Shown here: positions 24,088-34,378 of the stretch, in pieces | Layout of the letters: each line of letters opens with the position of its first letter | How positions within the stretch are numbered: position 1 is the stretch's first letter | From: Iris pallida | Lineage: Eukaryota > Streptophyta > Magnoliopsida > Asparagales > Iridaceae | DNA length: 64,000 bases | Assembly: GCA_029216955.1 (NCBI GenBank) | Contig: JANAVB010003400.1 | Span: 15,791,371-15,855,370, forward strand | Direction of reading: 5' to 3' | Made by a program: the position numbers and the translations under genes | The notes under the pieces: generated by a model | Databases searched by the model: none | Told to the model about the DNA's origin: nothing | What the model saw: only the letters and a program-made list of their open reading frames with translations

Positions 24088-24375
24088 ATACTCTAGCTAG
24101 TCATCAGCTTTGTGGTACTAGCTTCATGATCATTCATGTATATATGATTCAGGACGCCTTACTATTGTATGTATGATGATCGTACTCTTTGCTCTTGTAT
24201 AATGGCCTGTGATTGAGATACCTAGGATTGTTAAACCTTAGGATTGACTGATGGCTTGTAGAGTAACCCCCATGTCTTGACAGCTTATACGTGATTTCAG
24301 AGTATTAACGTACTTTGGGATTGCGTAGCTGGCTGTGTCCGTCTCCGTACAGTATTCTTGTTCTGGGGCGTGACA
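24088..24375 (+). repeat. LARD 5' LTR, part 2
   Basis: Continues the 5' LTR after the solo LTR (the first five bases are the second TSD copy) and ends TTCTGGGGCGTGACA. It matches 28894-29176. Confidence 0.92.
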
Positions 24376-24402
24376 TGGTTTTAGTGGTGGGCCATGCAGG
24401 TC
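24376..24402 (+). other. Primer-binding region of the LARD
   Basis: TGGTTTTAGTGGTGGGCC followed by ATGCAGGTC directly abuts the LTR. Nearly the same block follows the 5' LTRs ending at 45116, 50579 and 63007. It does not match the TGGTATCAGAGC site for initiator Met tRNA. Confidence 0.5.
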
Positions 24403-25111
24403 TCAATTTTCAGATTTGTGGGGGTTACCATGTTTAGATATCTCAATCATGATTATCTTTATTGATCTCCTTCGGATTATTCTCTATCTCTGATACTTGA
24501 CTTGATATCTGTTTTGATCGTTGGTCATTCCTGTTCCCATGATTTGATCTTGTGTCCTTCAACTTTTAAGGGCACTGTTCTTGATCCTTCTGATTATCTT
24601 GTTCGTGTTTTGCCGAGGGCAGCTCAGCATTCTTTAGCCAGGCCAGTTATGGAGGATCAGTCTCAGCATGCAGGCAGAGATATCAGTCCATCTCGATCAG
24701 CCAGTCTCTTCTGTCTTCGTATCTTGAGACAGGTGATAAGTTCATGCATCTGTTTCAACTACGATGATACGTCCTAGGTAGAGTCATGTCTTGAACTAAG
24801 TCATTGGTACCGACTTACCTTGAGGCTTGACTTTTATCCATTTTTGGGAGTCAGCTTAGGCCAGCGAGGACGTTGGTTTATACACAACTGTCTAAGGAGA
24901 CATATTGATCCATATGCCTCCAGCCCTTCTTGATCATGATTGTATTTGTTCTTGTGCATTTATTTACCGCTTACGCATTTAATTACATTACTGATTGTTT
25001 TACTTTACTTATATGCCGTGCTTGATTTATTGAGATTGTTGAGTTCCTGGAGCTTTTGTTTTGTTATCTTGCTCGACTAGCCTCAGGAAATTCCGAGGAC
25101 GGAATTTTTCT
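24403..25111 (+). other. LARD internal region, non-coding
   Basis: About 0.7 kb without a recognisable retroelement domain. One 91-codon frame (24502-24777) has no family signature I recognise. The right end has TTCCGAGGACGGAATTTTT, a motif also found just before the polypurine tracts at 53235 and 61383. Confidence 0.6.
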
Positions 25112-25125
25112 AAGGGGTGGAGAGT
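25112..25125 (+). other. LARD polypurine tract
   Basis: AAGGGGTGGAGAGT immediately before the TGTGAGGC start of the 3' LTR. Confidence 0.7.
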
Positions 25126-26905
25126 TGTGAGGCCCGCCTCACTGTATCAGTATTTTATACAGATACATATTTATTTGAGCTGTATTTCGTATTTCCTGAA
25201 TTTTGAGAATATTTAAAGTTGCTGAATTGTCATTGTACGGATTTCTGACAATTGTCGGGTGACCCGTATACTGGCTTGTTTCATTTATTTTGGTATGAAT
25301 CATGACTTGGTTTGAATTTGATTTGACTTGGTTTTATTGGTTTGGTTTAACATGGTTTGGTTTGGCTTGGACTTGGTTTGGTTTAGTTGGTTCCTTATGA
25401 GAGAGGTGTATGGTTTAGATTGAGTGGAGAGGAATGAATGGTGGGGATTGCTTGGGCTTGATATATAAGCCACCTACCACTCTCTCTCCTCCATTATTCA
25501 TTTTTATTTTTCCATCTTCATCTTCTTCTTCTTTCCTTCACCAAGGAGGAGAGGCAAGTACACCTTGCCGAATGTTGGACGATTTCTATTTCGTTTTGTT
25601 CCATTCTCTTTATTGTTACATTCTAAGCATGTTTAGAACTTGGAGTTTTCTATTTTGATGGCTAGATTGTGGTAGATCTAACTTTGTGGTACTTTCGGTT
25701 TTCATAAGTTTTGATCTGTTAAACGTGCATACTTTTGTCAACTGATGGTTCCATGTTGTAGAGAATTTCATTTTACCCAAATTTGACCCATAGAAGTCTG
25801 GATTGGGGTTCCTAATGTAGTTTGGTGGAGCATGGAAGCCATGGTATTTTTCCATGGACATGTTCTCTGTGGGAGCCATTAATTCCACTTCTGGCCGCAT
25901 GAGCATCTTAAGCTCTCAGCCGCATAAGCATTATTTATTTGTCTGGCCCCTTTTATTTTAGTTGCTTGCAAGCTTGCATGCATTTGCATGCAACTTGTCT
26001 GAGCCGCATGGCCATTTGTCTTGACCGCATGAGAATTAATTGCAAGGCTTTTATCATTATTATTTATTTAATAGCAAGTTAGCCGCATGAAGAAAAGTTA
26101 CATTTAATGCATATAGCCGCATGTACTTAAGGGGTTTAATATTGGTAGCCGCATGGTTATTATTACTAGTGAGCCTCATGTATGTTATATTTAATACCCT
26201 TCTTGGAAGGCCAGCCGCATGCTAATTCATAGCACTTAATGCATTATAATAAGGCTTCATGCATTAATGCCTTTTAATGCATTATAGTCCCTGCACATTC
26301 AAAACATTTAATGTATTATAATAAAGCTTTTGTATGCTTTGAAATAATGTTTGGTCACGTAGGCATTTTATATAAATGCATGACCTATGTATTAAATAAA
26401 TTGCATTAACACCCTTAGCATTTAAAGGTATTAGAAGTTAATGCATGCATTAACTCTAATATGATGTAACATTTTTGCTTGCTTGTTTTGTGCAAGCTTC
26501 CTGGCCGCATGGCTTGGTGCCTTGTTTTAGCCGCATGTAGGAAATTAATTATTTAGTGGCCCTTGCAAGAATTGTGTAGGCCGCATGGCCTTGCAACTCT
26601 AAGTTGCATGCAGCAAATTTTCATAAGCCGCATAGCATTTACAAAGCTTGCCACATGGCCAAGTATAATTAATGGTTGCATTTGCATGTGCATTGATATG
26701 GTTGCATGCATAAGGTTTTTTGGCAGCAACTTAGTTGGCCGCATGGCCCCTTCACTATTCCTTGGCCGCATGCAAATTATTTGCTTGCTGGCCGTATGGC
26801 TTCCTTGTAGTTGCAATTATTTCTCTTGGCCGCATGGCTATTGTACCTTGGAATTGAATTTAATATTGGCCTCATGGCTTTCATAGAGCCGCGTGTACTT
26901 GCATG

Positions 26906-26957
<52 letters not shown>

Positions 26958-29176
26958 ATCATTGCTTGGCCACGTGAACCAATATTTAGATGGTTCACGT
27001 GAACCTTTTCTTATTGCATTAATTGTGGGGGTCCCACATAGCTTCCTTTAGTTGACTTGCTTGCTGAAGTGGGAGTTTGCATTTAATGAGGGTCCCACTG
27101 TCTTTTGTCTTATTTGATTTTATGGCTTATCTATTGTTTCCTGGCCGCATGGATGGTCTTCTACTTTTGGACCGCATGGGGTCCCTCCCACTCTTGGCCG
27201 CATGCACAATTGTATGCTAGCCGCATATGGCTTGCTGGCCTTAAATGTTTGACTGATTTCATTTAAATAATATTGGAGCCGCATGGGTGGCCTTCCACTC
27301 TCTTTTGCCGCATGTATGTTCTCCCACTTTTGGACCGCATGGGGTCCACTTTGATTGTTTAAATGTTTTATTTGCTTGAATTGTGGTCAGAATTTCTTCC
27401 CACTCCCAACATAAAAGTTGTAGAGTTTATCCTTGGCTTCAAGAATATATATATTATAAATATATTATTATTTAATTGTGCAAGTTTCTTCCTTCTTTGA
27501 TAAATGACTTGACACGACAGTGACCCGTGGTGGTGCACTCTTGACCATGAACTTGACATGATATTCTTGACATGATAACTTGAAATGATAAATAAGAATG
27601 ACTTGATAGTGGCCCGTCGGGGCGCACTCTTGACAAGTAATAATGATAATGGTAGTGGCCCGTCGTGGCGCACTCCTGACAAGAATTGATTAATTGTCTT
27701 GACACCGTGGGTGTTTGTATTGAATGTGCTTGTATAAGCTACCGTCTAGTCTTGCATCATGTCTAGGACATGAATCCCTGGTTTCCCACGGTCAGGGATT
27801 CATACTGAATCTCGCTAGGTTAATGACTAGATTGATCAAGTAGTTCATGGAGAGACTTTTCCAGTTACCTGTTGCCCCTTTGATCCCGGCCTTATATAAT
27901 ATATATACATGGGATTTGTTGCTATCCGTCGAGATGAGCGCACTTCCAGCCCGCCGTCGAGTGTGGTACCTTAGGACACATGTATCTTACTACAGTGTGT
28001 CTGCTATATCATGCATCTTTTTTTCCTTTTCTTTGCTGGGGTCACTCAGGTAGCAGCAGGCGGGTAACTGGACTTGGAAGAATCTCATTGCATATTGATA
28101 GTAACTAGGCTTGTGATAACCCTAGTTAGTTAATGTAGAAAGCCGTAGGCAATGATTGGCCGTGATTGATTGGATGGAGTCTACTCAGTGCAAGTCTTGT
28201 CTTGATCCTGTACAAGATTGTTACATGACCAGATTTCTTATTTTATCTTGCCGATAAATGGTGGGAGAAACCAAGTTCCGTTCAGACGAAGGGTTACAAC
28301 CCCAGTCCTTGTTTGGTTTACGGGTTGTAACCTGGTTATCTGAATAGTCCCATGGTTATCCCATCGTATATCACCTTTCCAGTCAAAGTCTTGTCCAGAT
28401 CCAGTTCCTAACTGTTCCAGTTTATTTATTTAACATGTTCTTCAGTTTACTTTATGTCAATAATGATTTACTTACAGTCTCTCTATGATCGGGGTGAGTG
28501 CATTGGTACTGCACGAATCTCGATCCACCCTTACTTATTGCTTGCTTTGTCTACTAATGATTGCTGGTTTTAAGTTCATAGTTCGGCCTCCTTTGTGGTA
28601 CTTGCTATTTGGGGTCTGACCCCACTGGTTTTGCATGGCCAGGTTCTGATAGAAAAGCTCGAAGGATCTACCGCACCATCTACTCGACGGTGACCAGCCG
28701 GAGCACCAGAGTGCCTCAGTGGGTTTCTTCTTCATCCTCCCACTGATATGTAAATTCTCCTCTTGTAACGTTTAGCCCCGAGCACGTGTTTAGCTCGTGT
28801 TTTGGTATTTTTCTTGACATTGTAGCCTACGGGCATAAACATGATATGTGTATTCTAGACTATAGCTAGTCCTTATCATGTACGACTAATACTCTAGCTA
28901 GTCATCAGCTTTGTGGTACTAGCTTCATGATCATTCATGTATATATGATTCGGGACGCCTTACTATTGTATGTATGATGATCGTACTCTTTGCTCTTGTA
29001 TAATGGCCTGTGATTGAGATACCTAGGATTGTTAAACCTTAGGATTGACTGATGGCTTGTAGAGTAACCCCCATGTCTTGACAGCTTATACGTGATTTCA
29101 GAGTATTAACGTACTTTGGGATTGCGTAGCTGGCTGTGTCCGCCTCCGTCCAGTATTCTGGTTCTGGGGCGTGACA
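25126..29176 (+). repeat. LARD 3' LTR (uninterrupted)
   Basis: 4051 bp, TGTGAGGC to GTGACA. It preserves the site where the solo LTR entered the other copy. The TATA box is at 25462, the GCCGCATG zone at 25890-27345, the TA microsatellite at about 26911-26954 and the conserved hairpin at 28610-28624. Confidence 0.95.
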
Positions 29177-29607
29177 ACTACGAATTTTACAAGTCAGAAA
29201 AGAGAGAGAGAGAGAGGGGGAGTTGTTGCCGCCATTGCAAGTCCATCCGAGGAGTCAGAACAGAGGTGACTTCGAGCGTTCCACAAGTTCTTCAACTTGC
29301 TGGTTTCTGGAAGCAATTCGTGTGGGACGAATCTTGCTTTGAGCAACGGTGTTTTGACACCCCAACAACTTTTCTTCATCTCATCTTTCTCTAGATTATT
29401 GTAACTCGTTCTGTCCCAATTGCAATACGTTTGCAAGGAAGAACGAGAGATCTTCTCTTCTCTGTTTCCCTCCTTCATTTTGTAATCTGGCTATTTGGTT
29501 TTGTGTATCATCGTAGATCTTGAGTTTGATCACTGCAAAAATTTTGTGTGACTCTCAGATCTCGATTGCATCAGTTTTCCATCTTTGGTCAAGCTCCGGG
29601 ACTAACA
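29177..29607 (+). repeat. Copia 3' LTR, part 2
   Basis: Resumes with ACTACGAATTTTA (the first five bases are the duplicated target) and ends GGGACTAACA. It is colinear with the end of the 5' LTR, including the GA-rich run AGAGAGAGAGAG. TSD GATAT follows. Confidence 0.93.
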
Positions 29608-29612
29608 GATAT

Positions 29613-29796
29613 GACAAGAAAAAAAAAATTGCAGACAAATTCCACAAATCTGGACAAAATGAGAGATATCGCAAGAGAATTATTTATTGCAGAAAAAAGT
29701 AGTCACCAAAATCACCTCTCCTATGTACGTAATAGTAAGATGCATGATCCTTCCAAATAGCATATATGTACTACCACTTTCTCTTGCATAAGAGTA
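29613..29796 (-). other. Probable 3' untranslated flank of the membrane-protein gene
   Basis: A-rich unique sequence between the gene's stop codon and the Copia TSD. No clear polyadenylation signal was chosen. Confidence 0.4.
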
Positions 29797-30219
29797 CTAA
29801 TAGTAGGATGACCTCCACCACAATGGCTTAAACCATTTTGAATGAAAGGAATTCTGGTAGGAGACCAGCACTAGCAGTAGCACCACCAGCGCTCCGACCC
29901 CCCACGGCGAGCTTCCCACCCTGTGTATCGCCTCCTGTTCCAGTCTCGGCAAGCCGACCGCCAGCCTGCCGTTCAAGTAGGTGTTTCTGACGACGAATAT
30001 GAGGATGACAGGGATGAATAGGAGGAGGAAGCTAAGGTTGAAGGTGGCCTGCTCCACCTTGGCCTTGTAGTCGACGTGCCATGAGAGGGAGAGGAAGAGG
30101 ATCACGATGGCGAAGACGGCGAGGAGAGGAGGAGGAGGAAGGGAGAAGGAGGAAATGGTGCCTCCTCTCCACCCTTGCTTCCATTGGGGTCCCCTCTTAT
30201 CTCCATAGAACCATGACAT
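29797..30219 (-). CDS. Predicted small three-pass membrane protein (host gene)
   Basis: A single-exon frame of 140 aa starting MSWFYGDKRG. A Pro-rich PPPPLL stretch leads into three hydrophobic segments at about residues 31-50, 62-80 and 107-122. Before the third is HRVGSSPWGVG, and after it VSYQNSFHSKWF. This tail (a GSSPWGV word, a hydrophobic run, then SYQ-SFHSKWF) is a pattern I recall from a plant-specific family of uncharacterised short membrane proteins, which supports a real gene. The function is unknown. A TATA box lies about 80 bp upstream and there is an A at -3 of the ATG. Codons are G/C-richer than the surroundings. The Copia element at 10373-29607 ends about 190 bp past the stop, so it sits in or just beyond the 3' untranslated region and may affect expression. 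The family recall is from memory, not a search. Confidence 0.8.
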   Translation of the reverse strand: MSWFYGDKRGPQWKQGWRGGTISSFSLPPPPLLAVFAIVILFLSLSWHVDYKAKVEQATFNLSFLLLFIPVILIFVVRNTYLNGRLAVGLPRLEQEAIHRVGSSPWGVGALVVLLLVLVSYQNSFHSKWFKPLWWRSSYY

Positions 30220-30296
30220 TGTTACTGTCTAGCTTCGTTCTTCTTGCTGTGGTTGTGTTGGTTGTTATTGCTGTGTGAGAGAGGTTGTCTCGACAG

Positions 30297-30305
30297 TTTA
30301 TAAAG
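30297..30305 (-). promoter_or_regulatory. TATA box of the membrane-protein gene
   Basis: CTTTATAAA on the minus strand, about 78 bp before the ATG at 30219. Confidence 0.6.
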
Positions 30306-31950
30306 AGGAGGAGGGATGATATATTCTTTGGACCTTACTGTACTGTGGCTTGTTGAGTGGAGAATCGATGCTCAACTTTTCTTCGGGAGAACGCTGGATT
30401 ATGGAGATGCTTGTTAGTGATTAACATTGCAAGCTTTTCTTCACCATACCCCACCAAATGCTTCTATTTGCATATTTTCAGGATGAGTAATGCCTCGAAT
30501 CTTGAAAATGTCACTTCAAACTATTTTTTATTTATGTGGCAGCTGACGTGGCATCTAACATGTGTAATGTTATTCGTATCTCCAAAATGTCCCTCTAAAC
30601 TATTCTTCCTTATATGTCAGTTAACATGACAAATTCTAACAAAAAAAAAAATTAATTATCCAATTTTTTAATGTTAGTATTAGTGTTAATATTAATGTTA
30701 ATTGTAATTTTAGTTTTAATTTAAATATTAATGTCAATGTTAATGTTAATATTAATATTAATATTAAATTTAATGTTAATGTTAATTTTAATTTAATCTT
30801 TAATCTTTCATTTTAATTTAATTTTAAAATTTGCCTACCCAGCATTCATGTTAGACGAAACGTAAGCTACCACATAAGAAGGAATACTTTAGATGGATAT
30901 TTTGGTGAGACAAATAATAATTTTCTTTTAGGATATAAAATCTTATATAAGCGCTGTATAATTTGCACTTTAATACCTTTTAGTTTTAGCGTCTAACAAA
31001 AGAATGCTTTTTTTTTTTTTTCCGGAGTTTGCCACACTATGCAAAACCCGAATGACAGTTCATAAACTACCTAAAACCTTTTTCTTTTTCTTTTTTATAA
31101 GATTGAGAATGATATCTAAGCATACATAAAACTATGTAGAGAGATAGCATTGTCATCTTATTTTTTTTTCTTCCTTCACCCTTCACACCAAAGTTAAACT
31201 ATCTGGATCCTTTGTCCAATTGGTTGGTATTAAGGTTGCGGTCATCAAGGGTGGAACCACCTTTGGCTGGGCTAGGCTCCAGCTGCTCCATTTTTTTTTT
31301 TTTCATATTTTTTGTTTTTCTTTCATAATCCCAACCCACCCCAGTTTATTCCAGCCTACCCCAGTTCTAATTTTCTGTTCTGTTCTTGACGGTCATGGAC
31401 CCAAAATAAGGATGGAGAATTTTTAGACAATTAAGTCTTTAAGTGTAATACAATTTTAAATTGAAAATCATATTAAAGTTAAAATTAATCAGCCTTATCC
31501 TATGTACAAAGACTTATTCTAAGCTTAAAAATTATTCCTTTAGATTTTCTGTGGAAGAAATCCGTCAAGCATATTTCATAATCTTTGATTAAGACTCCCA
31601 AATTCCATTGAAAGGTGGGAAAACTATGCAAATAACATATTTAATTAGGACAAACAGTAAAACAAACAAAAATAAAAAGCAGAGTATAAATGCAAAAAAA
31701 AAAAAGGATACCTATAGAGATGATGGAAGTTACTATTACAAGGAAGGAATTGGATTCCGGTTCAAAGAACATGGGATTTCTTAGGGACGAAACTTCAGTT
31801 GCGGTGCACAAATTCATGGTGGCACTTTTGATGCTAGCCTGACATTTGGCTTGGCTTTGCTCTGTTTTGCTTTCATCATAGTCATGTGGAAAATCATTAA
31901 CATATTCGTGAGAATAATGAAGAATTCCTAGTGGACACTATTAGCCGTTA
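30306..31950. other. Upstream intergenic region
   Basis: AT-rich sequence with no supported gene. It contains a degenerate TTAATGT/TTAATAT array (about 30662-30830) and several T homopolymers. Part of it is probably the promoter region of the minus-strand gene. Confidence 0.5.
30662..30830. repeat. Low-complexity TTAATGTTAAT array
   Basis: Imperfect repeats of TTAATGTTAATATTAAT. Confidence 0.85.
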
Positions 31951-31951
31951 G

Positions 31952-32266
31952 AGCATCTCATATCCTATTGTGAGTTTGAAAAAAAATGGTTGTCACAGGA
32001 ATGACAACCATTTTTTCCAAAAGTACTTCTCCAATGCAAATGTGAAATAAAGTGTGGAGTTGACATGGCAATGACATGGCAAAAATAATATGAAGTTGGT
32101 TGTCTAGATCTAGACAATGCACTTCACAATGTTTTTATGTCCACATCATCATTTGTGAATAAAAATATTTATAAAAAGAAGTAGAAGAGTAAAAGTTGTT
32201 TTGGAAGTTGTAAAAAATTACTTTGTATTGTCTTCTCAATACTTTTGCATTGGAGATGACTTTTTA
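31952..32266. mobile_element. Candidate MITE with internal hairpin
   Basis: About 315 bp, AT-rich, with loosely inverted ends. The left has GAGCATCTCATATCC and GTGAGTTTG; the right end, reversed, has CATCTCCAATGC and ATTGAGAAG. A perfect 15-bp stem with a 6-base loop lies at 31981-32016. The ends are too degraded to name a superfamily and no TSD was fixed. Confidence 0.4.
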
Positions 32267-32489
32267 AACTCATTGTCATTTGTGAATATAATCTTGCCAC
32301 CCATACAAGACATTGTCTTGTGTCCCATGCCACCTAAGATTCACAACACAAAATAAGTTTGACAGCCGCATCCCAAGGATTGGCTTATACAGATGCTCAT
32401 TGAGGCAGACCTTGGTACAGGTTAAGCATATTGGTAAGTTAGCTGGGTTGAGGCCATGTAGAATTACAGAAAAACTTTGATGCAGCCGG

Positions 32490-32591
32490 CTGTACAGCCG
32501 GTGCATGACAAGTGGGCCCCACTATAAAAATTTTACATGCACGAATTACGAAAAGAGAGGAGGGCCCACTTGTCATGTACCGGCTGTAGTG
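32490..32591. mobile_element. Small foldback (MITE-like) element
   Basis: Two arms of about 27 bp (TACAGCCGGT, one variable base, then CATGACAAGTGGGCCC) are inverted around about 40 bp and differ at one position. An extra GCAGCCGGC word precedes the left arm. No coding sequence. Confidence 0.65.
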
Positions 32592-33478
32592 CTATCTATG
32601 TTGGTAACCAAGACGGAGCCAGAATTTTATTTTACATCGGGCTGAATTAAAATATATTAAAAAATTTAAGGGTAGATTTGGAATCGAAAAATGTTCCAAA
32701 TGTTGATGTTTTTTCTCCTCCTATCTTGTTAGAGAACGAAAACGAAATATATTTTTGTTTTTGTTTTTTCTTGATTTTCCATCCTAATAAAATAGAAAGT
32801 AAACAATAAATTTAGAAACTATGGCTTCAAGTAATCATTCAGGATATCAGAAATAGTTCAACATTAAGGATATTATTCAAGGGGAATTGACTAATATTTT
32901 TTAGGATGGAAAATTCAAGTTCTGTTCAAATGAGAATGAATGAATTCACAGAGCCTTTGTATGATAATGCTTTGTTCACAAAAAACAATGAGAATGAATG
33001 AAAATTCAAGCTCTGTTCATAGAAACCTTTAAGTATCAAACTTTCAAGTATCAGAACAGTATTTGTAAACAGATACGAGAATGCTTTGTTCACAGAGACA
33101 GTATGTCCTATGCCGAGCAAATTAGCAAGACATGGCTTTGTTTTGTTTGTTTTTTGCTAGATCCCTCGTATGTAAGATCGTTAATTCTGTTTTTGTTTTT
33201 GTAAGAAAATTAGCTCCATATATGCTTTCTAAAACTTAAAGCTTAGGAGCAAAGCTTTCTAAAACCAAAGATGTAAGCAAATTAGCTGCATTAGCAGCAT
33301 ATATGCTTTCTAAAACTTAAACTTAAACCAAAGATGTAAGCAAATTAGCAGTATATATGACATGATTTACAGTAATATGCTTTCTAAAACTAATTAAACT
33401 TAAATTAACCAACCAAAGTCAGTAATATCACAAAAAATTAGCAGCATCCTCCTCTTCAGGAAACTTTAACCAAAGCTC
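32592..33478. other. Intergenic sequence with an hAT-end-like remnant
   Basis: Near 32628 CGGAGCCAGAATTTTATTTT followed by CGGGCTGAA resembles the end-like sequence at about 40078 next to the hAT remnant. Words such as GCTTTCTAAAAC with GATGTAAGCAAATTAGC recur at 33220-33390. No gene seen. Confidence 0.35.
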
Positions 33479-34149
33479 CAAATTGTAGAACCCTAGAAGA
33501 AGGGGGGTGAATAGGATAATAAACTAATTAACAACAATGATTAGCAATTTAAAAGTATAATAAAAGAAAGAGAGAATCAAACACTCGATGTATCCTGGTA
33601 TCCTCCTAAGGGGCACTCCAGTTCCGAAACTCTCTCCGGCTTTAATCCACTATTTGAGTAAATAGTTACACACGAGTTTGGATCCGAAGAACTCGTCAAC
33701 CTCAACACGAGTTTGGATCCGAAGAGCTCGTCAACTTCTTATACACGAGTTTTCCTCCGAAGGCTCGTCAACTTCAATAAGAAAGAAAGAAGGCTTTTGA
33801 TCTTCTACAACATTTTGAAGATCGAAAATTACAACTCTTGAATACTCTAGCACTTTTTGGTTGGATGACAAATTAAAGCTATGGATAGAGAGTAATGGTG
33901 AGACTTTTGGTTGTTGAGAAAATTTAAGGCTCAAGTGGGAGTCTTTAAAGAGAAGACACAACCACTTTAAATAGAGCACTAAGAGAGTTAGTCATTTAAT
34001 GCTCCAAACGCACAGCTGACGGAATTCCGTTGGTATGGGACGGCATTCCGTCGGTATATCATTTCTGAACAGTAACGATAATAAATCTAGCCGTTGGAGC
34101 ATTTAATGCTAAGATCCGTCCATTCAAAAATAAAAAATAAAGCAGACGG

Positions 34150-34378
34150 AATACCGGCGGTACAGATCGGTATACCGTCGGAGTACCGTTTATCTTCACA
34201 GAACTTTTTTGTGTGTAAGAAACCTGTATACCGTCGGTATACTGCGGTATGCCGTCGGTATGACGATTATCTTCACAGAACTGTTTTCGTGTAAGAAACC
34301 GGTATACCGTCGGTATACTGCGGTATGCCGATTATCTTCACAGAACCTTTTCTATGTAAGAAATCGGTATACATCGAT
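34150..34378. repeat. About 70-bp repeats built on palindrome CGGTATACCG
   Basis: Units join GGTATACCGTCGGTATACTG and CGGTATGCCG with GATTATCTTCACAGAAC and GTGTAAGAAA. Three units lie here and another at about 35871-35990, beyond the inserted LTR. CGGTATACCG is its own reverse complement. Confidence 0.85.

Larger units (their letters stand above)
17242..29176 (+). mobile_element. Non-autonomous long-LTR retrotransposon (LARD-like)
   Basis: TGTGAGGC to GTGACA, flanked by TSD ACTAC (17237-17241 and 29177-29181) within the Copia 3' LTR. The two LTRs are very long (4058 bp once the solo LTR and its TSD are removed, and 4051 bp) and enclose only 750 bp. The interior has a primer-site block and a polypurine tract but no gag or pol, which defines a large retrotransposon derivative. 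The first ~345 bp of the two LTRs differ by five transitions by my count, so the insertion is fairly recent. The LTR is homologous to the truncated LTR at 62239-63007, which precedes a gag gene. Confidence 0.93.
10373..29607 (+). mobile_element. Ty1/Copia retrotransposon, degenerate, with nested insertions
   Basis: Flanked by TSD GATAT at 10368-10372 and 29608-29612. Order: 5' LTR, primer site, gag-pol (protease, integrase, reverse transcriptase, RNase H; the Copia order), a repeat-bearing 3' untranslated zone, a polypurine tract and the 3' LTR. The 3' LTR is split at 17241 by a foreign element with TSD ACTAC and resumes at 29182. Without that insert the element is about 7.3 kb. It lies about 190 bp downstream of the stop codon of the host gene at 29797-30219. 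Confidence 0.95.

Noticed and set aside
24376..24402. Similarity of the shared primer block to the anticodon arm of initiator Met tRNA (GTGGTGGGCCCAT)
   Set aside because: The match is in the same sense as the tRNA, so it could not pair as a primer site; likely chance.
24502..24777. 91-codon frame inside the LARD
   Set aside because: No domain, no similarity to gag that I can see, and the element is otherwise non-coding.
31201..31300. Possible tRNA-derived SINE (CCAATTGGTTGG followed by GTGGAACC and a T run)
   Set aside because: The A- and B-box matches are poor and no TSD or tail could be defined.
33731..33979. Minus-strand 82-codon frame
   Set aside because: It lies wholly within the CAAAT solo LTR and covers its ACTCGTCAAC repeats.
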